Below are positions 56,241-64,000 of a DNA stretch of 64,000 nt, piece after piece. A model generated the notes under the pieces. It was given only the letters and a program-made list of their open reading frames with translations. It was not told where the DNA came from and ran no database searches. The first letter of the stretch is position 1, and every line of letters begins with the position of its first letter. A program made the translations under genes and the position numbers. The stretch is from Rhinatrema bivittatum (Eukaryota; Chordata; Amphibia; Gymnophiona; Rhinatrematidae): contig NC_042620.1 in the NCBI RefSeq assembly GCF_901001135.1, positions 366,140,030-366,204,029 on the forward strand, written 5' to 3'.

Positions 56241-57584
56241 TCTCCATAAAAGGTGTTTTAAGTTTTTACCCTAATGAGAGTTAGCTTGTATGGAGCGACA
56301 ACCTGATGAATTTGCTTGTTTATTTGTATACTTTAAACAGATCTCTTGCCAATACTGAGGTCTTTTCTCTGAGAAAATCCCGATCTAGTTATATTGAGAT
56401 AAATAAAGTTTTATTATTTTAGATAGAGACAATACTGGAGATTCAAAATGGTTCTCAGCAGCAAATATATAGCTAGTTATTTTCTATATTTGTATACTTT
56501 AACCTGTATTTTATGCTCTTAATTGTTATTATTAGATGTAAGATGCTTTATGATGTTATTAGAGAATTTTAAGTCTGCTTTTCTTTTATGATTGTAGGGT
56601 ATATTTTACCAAAGATTAGTTTAAAGTTACCTGTGTTATAAATTAGGTACTTTAGGTTCATTTATTTGTATACAAGCCGTTAAGCCCGTTAAAACGGGCT
56701 ACATCCCTCTGTCTCTCACCTCCCCCTCATTCTCTCTCCCCTACCTCCCTCATTCTCTCTCCCCTACCTCCCTCCCACCCACTCACCCACTCCTCCCCAG
56801 CCTCCCTCTCCTCTCACTCAGTCCCTCCCTCCCACTCAGTCTCACTCACTCCCTCCCCCTCTCTCCCTCTCACTCTCCCTCAGTCCCACTCCCTCCCTCC
56901 CTCTCCCTCAGTCCCACTCCCTCCCTCCCTCTCCCTCAGTCCCACTCACTCCCTCCCTCTCCCTCAGTCCCGCTCACTCCCCCTCACTCAGTCCCTCCCC
57001 CCTCACTCAATCCCTCCCTCTCACTCAGTCACTCCCTCCCACTCTCTCTCTTCGTCCCTCCCACTTAGTCCGTCCCTCCCTCCCTCTCTCTCTCTCCTCC
57101 CTCCCTCGCTACTGGCCGCTGCCGCTGCCCGCTGCCGCTACCGCCGCCGCCCGCCACCGCCGCCCGCTACCGCCGCCACTGCCGCCCGCCGCTACCGCCT
57201 CCGCTGCCGCCCGCTACCGCCGCCGCCGCCCGCCCCCCGCTGCCGCTACCGCCGCCGCCCGCTACCGCTACCGCCACCGCCCACCACCGCTGCCGCTACC
57301 GCCGCCGCTGCCGCCCGCTACCGCCGCCGCTGCCGCCCGCTACCACCGCCCGCTACCGCTGCCCGCTGCCGCTGCTACCACCGCTGCCGCCATGTTTTTT
57401 GGTTTTTTTTGACGCTGCCTAAGACTGACGTGCTCGCCCGCACATGCGCAGTAGAGCTGCTCTCTACTGCGCATTTGCGGGCACGTCGGTCAAGCTTCAT
57501 TTATCTAGTTAGATCAGATTATTTACTGTTGTGAACCATTACGATGGTCCTCTAGTGACGGTATATAAAACTAAATAAATAAAT
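56241..57584 (+). repeat. L2-type 3' tail carrying a simple-repeat insertion
   Basis: AT-rich 3' UTR-like DNA ends at 57584 with GTGAACCATTACGATGG, GACGGTATATAAAAC and AAATAAATAAAT, the tail style of the L2 copies here. Inside it 56675-57510 holds a palindromic AGCCCGTTAAAACGGGCT (about 56682-56699), then (CTCCCT)-rich DNA (56700-57110), then CCG/CTG-rich triplets (57110-57392), then an inverted GTAGAGCTGCTCTCTAC (57452-57468). Non-coding. It forms part of the insertion block in the Ngaro-like element. Confidence 0.65.
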
Positions 57585-58265
57585 ATTATTGTGTTGTAAG
57601 CAGGTCAGCACTAACTTTCTAAGCGGTTCATTCACCCCTACGGACTTGGCTGAGGACCTATTGATGACCTCCACTAAAGCCATGTTGTCAGACCTAAAGA
57701 CAATGCCAGCCCTGGCCAAATGTTCTCCCCACAATATTAAGGCTACTACTATAGGGAACAATTCCAAAAAGGTAAATCATTTAGTTAACCCACTCTCATG
57801 CCAGTGCAGAGGCCAAACCTCAGCACACCAGGCTCCCCTAAAATATATACTGAAATTGGACCCTCCGGAAGCATCTGTGAATAACTCTAATTCATTGCTT
57901 CCACAGGGGGAGGGGTACTACCAAAACTCCATCCCATTGAATTCCTTCAGGAAATGTTCTCAAACTTGCATGTCTTCTTTAATTGCGAAGGAAACTGATA
58001 TGGTGGCACTTTTTGGTGACCCCCACTGTTGCTAAAGCCATTCTGTGGGCAAAAACCCTACCCATAGGGATCACCCGGGAGGCAAAGCTTAGGAGCCCAG
58101 TTAGGGATTGGAACTGGTGCACTGTTGCTTTCTTAGCCAGGCACATGTCCCGAATGGCCTCCCTCAGCCTCAGCATCTTATCCTCTGCTAACCTGGATAA
58201 CTGGCTATCAGCTTCCCTGACCTGCCCCCACAAAATGGCCGATATTCTCATTTCCCTGAACAAAT
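57585..58265 (-). pseudogene. Ngaro/DIRS-like RT end and RNase H
   Basis: 57979-58263: RLAEDKMLRLREAIRDM, VHQFQSLTGLLSFASRVIPM and GRVFAHRMALATVGV, the post-palm region specific to DIRS/Ngaro RTs. 57552-57767: MELFPIVVALILWGEHL and FRSDNMALVEVINRSSAK, the RNase H part with the catalytic Glu and Asp. The last ~10 residues of that frame are L2-tail translation. The RT palm (YMDD-type box) is not present to the right of 58265. Confidence 0.82.
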
Positions 58266-59150
58266 ATGGGCTCTGCCTCTTTGGAGCACCGACTATGAGG
58301 TTCTGCTCTCAACCAAGATGGCCGCCACCATCCCTGCCCTACCACATCTGAAATGCCCAGCATCCCTGCCCCTGTAACTCAAACAAAAGCAGCATCCTTG
58401 CCCCTTGCCCTGTAGTCCCGATTAGCACTGCGCCCCCCCCCCCCCCCCCCCCAGAAATGAGGAGAGAGAAGCCATGGAACCAAGGAGGAATGCCCAGCCA
58501 TGCAGAAAAGGCCTGCTATCCACACCACCAAACTGCCCTGAGCCTTCGACCCCACCTTTCTCCCCCTTTTTCTTTCCTCTTCCAAACAAAACCCGCTGTG
58601 AACTTCAAAGAAAAGGGGGAGGGGGTGGCCAGGACCATCCATCAACATGTATCCCAACTTAATTCCTACCGGCGATCAGTATGGGCCTCCTTTCCTTTAA
58701 TTCGCAATCCCTTTAAGGGAACATTCGGCTACACCCTCCCCCCATTGGCGCTATCGTCCCTTATTGTGTGCTCCAAGGAATTTCTTAAGATAACTCCACA
58801 CCACTCTTCTGCAGCTATCGGCACACACATATCCTGTCGCAGATCCTACCTTAGGCCCCACCGATTCACCAGCCTGCAACATTTCTCCCCCCCGTGCCTT
58901 ACTCGATTTTGTTGCACCTCCAGGATGCCACACTCCACATCGTGATCCAAGTGTCTTTTTACTCTTTTTTTCTTTTTGTGGCATTTTCTGGTTGGTACTA
59001 CAGCAATTCATGTAAATATAATGTACTTGTTGTAAGTGATATTTTTACCTCAAGACTGTACTTACAGTATGTCTATTTTGTTGTAAAATCTATGGTCAGT
59101 GGCTGCTACATAGCTAGATGTCCTACTTATCCAGCTATCTAGCTTTAAAT
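58266..59150. other. no recognisable gene; poly-C run at 58431-58453
   Basis: May contain the rest of the Ngaro-like element (gag-like or 5' region), but no domain is visible. The 162-codon plus-strand frame (58457-58945) has no recognisable motif. Confidence 0.4.
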
Positions 59151-59420
59151 GTGCTTTGAATATCTGCCCCTTTGTGTCTGAGTATGTGTGGGTGGGTATC
59201 TTTTTTTTTCTCTGACACAGAAAGGCATCCACATACACACACACTCTCTGTGACACAGGCAAGACACATTCACACAGAGAGAGAGAATGTGTGTTGAGTG
59301 TCTGTGTCAGAGAGAAAGACACCCATGCACTTTCTCAAACACAAAGTAGGTGTCAAAGAGTGTGTGTGTGGGGGTTTTGTCTGAGAGACTGTGAGTGTTT
59401 GTATCTGACACTGGCTGGCA
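59150..59420. repeat. CA/GA-rich low-complexity stretch
   Basis: Short (AC)n and (GA)n runs with repeated GTGTCTGNNTCAGAGAGAAAGACA-like units (split across 59190-59400). Non-coding. Confidence 0.7.
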
Positions 59421-60179
59421 GTATAGTTGTGTCATTACTTGGCAACTGATTCAAAAGCTGATTGTTTGGAGAGACTTTAATATTGGATGATGGGGGGGGG
59501 GGGGGGGGAGCACTACTGACTGCATGGATGGAAAGGGGCCTCCAGCTGTGTGTGCTCAACCTTGGTCTTGGGTATGGTCCATATACTGTAGTTTACATAT
59601 AATGTAAACTACAGTATATGTTGGGGACTTTTTTGCTTAGGTTATGTTAGGTATATGTTGGGGACTTTTTTGCTTAGGTTCTGTCAGGCTCTAAGTCACA
59701 TGATGTACCTCTGAAGGGTCAGTTTGTCATGCTTTTAGGAACTGTTGAAACACATGCAGCAGGGAAAGCACAAGGAAGTTAGTTATATTCCCTGAAAAAA
59801 ATCCCCTGGGTTGATATTTTCCTGCAATATGCCCCTGTCTGCAGCCCTTTAATTAATCAATTCAGTTTTTTTTCTCTGTAACTTTTCTAGTTCCTCAGCC
59901 TCCTGGACCTTATATTCCAGGTGTGGTCTATATTCTCATGTTTAATACATTTCAAAATCTGACATTTACAAATTAAGATCCAGCTGTACCAAAAGGCTTT
60001 CCTTATGTGCCTATAGGGAAAATGCCTGGTAAATCTGGTCCTAAATGCATGGATAAGGACATCCAGTTGAGATAGAGTTATAGATTGCATAAATGCTATG
60101 CATGTGGTGGAAACTGTTTAAAAATTGTTGATTTCTGTGAGAAGGAGTTGATGTTCCCAACAATCCTCTTCTCAACAAC
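59421..60179. repeat. hairpin and tandem duplication at 59580-59680; rest unassigned
   Basis: 59580-59620 is a 19-bp perfect inverted repeat (arm CATATACTGTAGTTTACAT, 3-base loop). The right arm's TATATG plus TTGGGGACTTTTTTGC is then directly repeated (59615-59643 and 59652-59680). A poly-G run is at 59490-59508. No gene. Confidence 0.75.
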
Positions 60180-61639
60180 TCCACACATTTACTGTTCATT
60201 AGTGCCAATTTCTCACGGAGAGCCAAGAAATGATTCCACTATCAATTGGTGTGCCTCAGGGTTCTGTCCTGGGCCTTCCCTATATATGAATTCCCTTGGA
60301 ACTCTGATTTCCGCTCATGGCTTTCAATGCCATCGTTATGCTAATGGCTCTAAGATTTACTTCTCTACATCTGAAATTTCACCAAGAATCCTGTCCCAGA
60401 TCTGAGCCTGCTTGTCTGATATTGCTGTCTGGATGTCCCACCACCACCTTAAACTCAACATGGCCAAGACAGAGCTCCATATCGTTCTCCCTAAGCCCAC
60501 CTCCCCATTTCCTCCTTTGTCTATTTCTGTGGATAACATGGTCATTCTTGTGGTTCCCCTCAGCCCATAAACTAGAGGTCATCTTCAACTCTTCTCTTTC
60601 CTCCTCTACACATATCCAAAACTCTGCTAAAACTCTCCCTTTCTGAACACACTACCAGAACCCTTATCAACTCTCTCATTTCCTCCTGCTTAGACTATTG
60701 CAACCTATTCCTCTTAGGTGTCCCAGCAAGCCCATCTCTCTTCACTACAATCTATTTTAAATTCAGCTGTGCTACTTATAATTTTCCAAAGTTGCTACAC
60801 TCATATAACTCCTCTTCTGAAGTCATTGCATTGGCTCCCTGTTAGCTCCTGCATATAGTTCAAGCTCCTCTTTCTCACTACAAATAACATAGTAACGATG
60901 GAAAAAAAAGTATGCCAATCAAGCTTCTTAAGGGAGTAACTGCTACTCCATGCAGTTGCCCCAAGCCTTATTTTAAGGGTAGTAATATTTACAATCAAAA
61001 CCAAGCAACTGTCAAACCACAACAAATTACTGCTAGCAACATTTTTACTGGATGAGGAGCCTTCTTGATAATTCAGACAATGCTGCTTGAAATTCTTTGC
61101 TTTGGGACTTGGCCGTAGAAGCCATCTTGTGCTTTTTCCCTTATATCTGCATGTTAATACACTGGGCCTTAAAAATCAGGGCCCAGCATTGGTTGTCATC
61201 TGAATATAATTCCCTTTTTATTTATTCCCCCCACCCCATCCCAGCCAAAGTGGGGAGTGATGATGCAAAGAGCCTTCACTCTACACCACCTCACTTCCTC
61301 TCCTCTTTTATCTCTCTCTATACCCCTCCCTCATGCACTCTGTTCATCAGACAAGGCACACATATCTGTGCCCTTCTTCTCTACAGCCATTCCCAACTCT
61401 GTGCTTTTCATTTGGCTGCGCGATTTGTTTAGAATAGATTTCCTGAGCTAGTGTCTTATGCTCCTTCTCTCACCTTGTTTAAATCCCATGTAAAGACTCA
61501 CCTTTTTGAGGCTACCTTTAAATCTTAACTAACATTTTCCTAACCATTATCTTACTTTATGAAGCCCCAGTCTTTTCCCTGTATGTTTATCTTATTGGAT
61601 TGTAAACTCTATTGAGCAGGGACTGTCTTTTCTTATTGT
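60180..61639 (+). mobile_element. old L2 (Maui-like) fragment
   Basis: Plus-oriented and strongly degenerate: IGVPQGSVLG, then HRYANGSKIYFSTS where the YADD box has decayed to YANG, then HHHLKLNMAKTELH (60200-60490), LDYCN-like and LHWLPVS-like pieces to 60860. After an interruption (about 60886-61260) it resumes with the C-terminus and the classical L2 end GATTGTAAACTC, TTGAGCAGGGACTGTCTTTT (about 61600-61632). No open frame remains. Confidence 0.82.
60886..61240 (-). repeat. LINE/SINE 3' end inserted in the L2
   Basis: Begins AACATAGTAACGATGG, the reverse of the tail type at 4643-4690. It continues with GCAGTAACTCC-like and GGGCCTTAAAAATCAGGGCCC (palindromic, about 61162) sequence. Minus orientation, right boundary approximate. 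Confidence 0.45.
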
Positions 61640-62745
61640 TGTTGTGCTGGAGGTCGACCCTTGGCCTGGCGCAGGATTGGTACGGCCCTCTGAGGGATCC
61701 CAGAGAGCGCCTGCCACCAGGAGGCAGAGCACACAAGGAAACAGAGGCAAGCTGTAGCTTCACCAATAACGGCCCAGGGGCTCCACGGGTTGAGCCCTTG
61801 GATTCCCGGGCTGCCTGGGCTTAGGTGGGCCTCTGGGGTTTTCCCAGAGAGATGGTGAAGAGGTGTGCCCACAAGGAGTAGAGGTGCGTGGCTGACGGTG
61901 AACAGACCGGAACAGAGACCACGGGTACAAGGCAGGAACTGAAGATCCTCTGGGCAGGGTAGGCAGTGCCTAGTAGTCTAGCTCGAGGAAGGCCGCAAAC
62001 AGCATCAAGACAGGTGGGTCTGGTGGTCTCAGGAGAAGCAAAGAGAGTGTCCAAATGGAGCGCAAGGGTCAAAGACAGGGTATTCATCCGAGTAAGGTCA
62101 GCCAAAGCAAGGATCAGTTCCATGTATCAGTCTGTGCGTGTTCAGGGGCAAGCAGAGGTCAGTTCCAGGTATCAGTCCAAGCATGGTCAGAGGTCAGTTC
62201 CAGGTATCGGTCCAAGCATGGTCAAAGGCAAGCAGAGCTCAGTACCAGGTATCAGTCCAAGCATGGTTAGAGGCAAGCAGAGGTCAGTTCCTGGAATTGG
62301 TCCAAGCGTGGTCAGAGGTAAGCCGAGGTCAGTACCAAGTATCACTCTGAGGTTCCGGTGGCTTTTGGGAGAAGACGGATAGGCCCAGAGGTTTCAGGAG
62401 CGATATGTGGAAGGCATTATGGATTCTGAGGGATGAGGGCAAGCAAAGACTGTTTGTGACTGGACCCAGCTGGTGAAGAACTGGAAAAGGCCCAATGTAT
62501 CTAGGCACGAAACGGACCGATGGTAGTTTGAGTCGAATGAAGCAGGTACTTAACCAGACCATGTCCCCTGGTTTGAAGCGTGACGCTTCACGATGATGGA
62601 TGTCATAAAACCTTTTGGAGGTCTGAGCAGCCTTTTGAAGCAGTTGTTTGGTGTGGTTCCATAACTGGTGTAACTCCTGAGTAATTGCCTGAGCCACGGG
62701 TGGAAACACTGAGAGGAGAGGATCACCTTGCTGGTGGCTGAAAGG
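61640..62745 (-). mobile_element. rearranged sushi remnant: LTR R-U5 joined to pol
   Basis: 61640-62340 is the 3' part of the LTR family of 40213-41434 in minus orientation (TGTTGTGCTGGAGG at the left end), with four to five ~45-bp tandem units (GGTCAGTTCCAGGTATC AGTCC) at 62100-62340. Directly joined at about 62345 is an integrase C-terminal frame (62329-62745). U3, polypurine tract and chromodomain are missing between them, so a deletion has fused them. Confidence 0.82.
62329..62745 (-). pseudogene. integrase C-terminal fragment
   Basis: The frame carries QELHQLWNHTKQLLQKAAQ, FKPGDMVWLSTCFIRLKLPS, RYIGPFPVLHQLGPV and IHNAFHISLLKPLGL, matching the integrase tails of copies 2 and 3. It is truncated at both ends, on the right by the CR1 starting near 62746 and on the left by the junction with LTR repeats. 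Confidence 0.87.
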
Positions 62746-64000
62746 AATCAGTAAGTGTTTGCTTGGGACATTGACTTTTTAAAAGTATAGGGGCAAAGTT
62801 AACTATTTGGGAATATTATTTAGTGTGTTTGTGCCTTTAATAGTCAGAAAGGCAGTGAATAAACAAGTTAGACTGTTTGCATTTTTAAATAGTCAGTCAA
62901 TAAGGTAGCAGTAGGTAGGCAGTGAATAAACAAGTTAGACTGTTTGTACTTTTAGTCAGTCAATAAGGTAGCAGTAGATAGTGTGTTTATTTTTAAAAGT
63001 CTGCAGAACTGAGTGTTCTCCAGACTTTTAAAGAGCTGACTGTTTGTTTTTTAATACTAACTGAGTGCATTGTATTGAAAAAAAAAAACCCCACAAAAAA
63101 AAAACAACCCACAAAAAAGTAGCCAGAAGCTAGAAATAAGCTAGGAGCAGTATATACAAAAGTAAAAAAGTTGAATAGTTCAGCTCAGTTACTCACCTTG
63201 GAAAGGTGTTGAGGTAGTGTGATTGGGTTTGAATAGGGACCAACATTTGTTGATCAAGGGAGCAGTGAGTCACTCAGGCTGACTAACTGAAGTTAGACTG
63301 TTTGTATTTCCCAACCCACCCACCCCTAGTTCATCCCTTAATTTATAGGCAGGTGCCACTTTCACAAAAAAAAAAAAAAAACATCAACAAAAACTTTATT
63401 GAGAATTCGATCAGACCCCGATAGGCCACTACCAGACACATAGTGAATTCACTAATACATTTAAAGGAAGTTAGACACATTCCTACTATCATAGCAACCT
63501 AAAACTTAACTAGGAACTGATCAAAATTGAGATGAAGGCAGCAGTCCAGCAGCAAGAGGGGGGCTTCCCAGTCTTTTGCATCGAGTGTCACATGTATGAT
63601 TTTTTACCCACCGGTGAGAAGTTGTACATGTGCATGCGATGCAAAGAGCTCCTGGCTCTCAGAGAACGAGTCCGATCTCTGGAGGCTAGAGTGGCAGACC
63701 TGGAGGAGCTGAGGCAGACAGAGAGGTATATAGATGAGTCCTTCAGGGACATAGTAGTCAAGTCCCAACTTCAGACTGGCAGCCCTGGTGCTGCCTTGGA
63801 GGAAGAAGGTCTCATAATGGGAGAGCACTAACCAGGTGTAGCAGGAAAGGATCCTGTAGCAAGGACCTGCTCTCTAGGTGATGCATTGTCCTTTCGCACT
63901 GAGGATATCTCCCCAAGGCCTACTGCCCAGGAAGGAAGGGTTAGGTCGGCCATCATAGTTGGTGATTCAATTATTAGGAATGTAGATAGCTGGGTGGCTG
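62746..64000 (+). mobile_element. CR1 5' end, runs off the window
   Basis: A 5' UTR of about 785 bp with a tandem pair (GTTAGACTGTTTG, then AGTCAGTCAATAAGGTAGCAG; 62865-62985) and A-rich stretches, followed by ORF1 at 63532. Start position estimated from the end of the integrase fragment. The only copy here with a CR1 5' region. Confidence 0.75.
63532..64000 (+). pseudogene. CR1 ORF1 with one in-frame stop, 3' end beyond window
   Basis: Start ATG 63532. A zinc-binding pair FCIECH (C16, C19) and MCMRCK (C34, C37) is followed by a coiled-coil stretch (about residues 40-75: LRERVRSLEARVADLEEL). TAA at 63829-63831 ends a 99-codon frame, but the same frame continues to the window end and reaches RSAIIVGDSIIRN, the GDS block of the SGNH/esterase domain of CR1 ORF1. 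So one stop separates the N-terminal and esterase parts. A read-through or sequencing error is also possible. The protein binds RNA in CR1 particles (family inference). Confidence 0.85.

Larger units (their letters stand above)
47590..58265 (-). mobile_element. Ngaro/DIRS-like tyrosine-recombinase retrotransposon, split by insertions
   Basis: Minus-strand parts lie on both sides of an ~8.8-kb block of younger insertions. The RT end and RNase H are at 57585-58263. The RNase H end, recombinase N-terminal part and a SGNH-type end are at 48145-48785. The reading resumes in the expected place (CLQHNN before, FHATHIPGIENNIANPLSHF after), so both parts belong to one element. Termini (split or inverted repeats) are not recognised. 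Confidence 0.78.

Noticed and set aside
57110..57392. CCG/CTG triplet run as a possible CpG-island promoter or exon
   Set aside because: It sits within a retrotransposon tail inside a nest of insertions, with no adjacent exon-like sequence.
62100..62340. Regularly repeated units resembling a CRISPR array
   Set aside because: Repeats are contiguous and imperfect without unique spacers, lie in an LTR and are in a vertebrate-type genome.

Overview
The window looks like repeat-rich intergenic DNA from a vertebrate nuclear genome. I recognise no host gene, tRNA or rRNA, and no CRISPR array. Almost every stretch that can be identified is a transposable element (TE) or a fragment of one. Present are CR1, L2 and L1 non-LTR elements, Tf1/sushi-type Ty3/gypsy elements with a chromodomain, a tyrosine-recombinase (Ngaro/DIRS-like) element, hAT-like and other short inverted-repeat elements, and a foldback element with a hammerhead-like motif. 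This mixture, and the depth of nesting, fits a large-genome vertebrate such as an amphibian; a caecilian is my guess, from general knowledge and not from a marker gene.

Layout. 1-4639: minus-strand sushi element cut by the window start and split by a hAT-like element. 4640-6434: a small hAT-like element, divergent repeats and an L2 tail. 6435-13425: a complete minus-strand sushi element (two LTRs, 5-bp duplication ATAAT) sitting inside an old L2; its 5' LTR carries a later L2. 13431-23400: L2 remnants, two related short DNA elements, an LTR remnant followed by L2, a 4-bp-duplication DNA element, another L2, and stretches without recognisable content. 23805-25605: solo LTR (duplication ATCTC) interrupted by CR1. 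26051-27361: two more short DNA elements and a foldback. 27419-27462: hammerhead-like motif. 27539-35085: three CR1 copies, the longest (28966-32645) interrupted by a three-hairpin DNA element. 35235-42088: plus-strand sushi element whose 3' LTR holds a solo LTR (duplication CCTTA). 42089-47500: LTR-like and unresolved repeats, and an L1 fragment. 47590-58265: a Ngaro-like element split by about 8.8 kb of nested insertions (L1, itself carrying hAT-like, CR1 and CR1-tail insertions, plus an L2-type tail with simple repeats). 59150-62745: simple repeats, an old L2, and a rearranged sushi remnant. 62746-64000: the 5' end of a CR1 running off the window.

Working logic. All coding regions are copies of replication machinery (gag, protease, reverse transcriptase, RNase H, integrase, endonuclease, recombinase), nearly all broken by stops, frameshifts or deletions. 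The best-supported biological signal is in the sushi elements. The 12-13 bases between LTR and gag start are complementary to the predicted 5' end of the same transcript, which is the self-priming arrangement known for Tf1. Target-site duplications give a readable order of insertion in several places.
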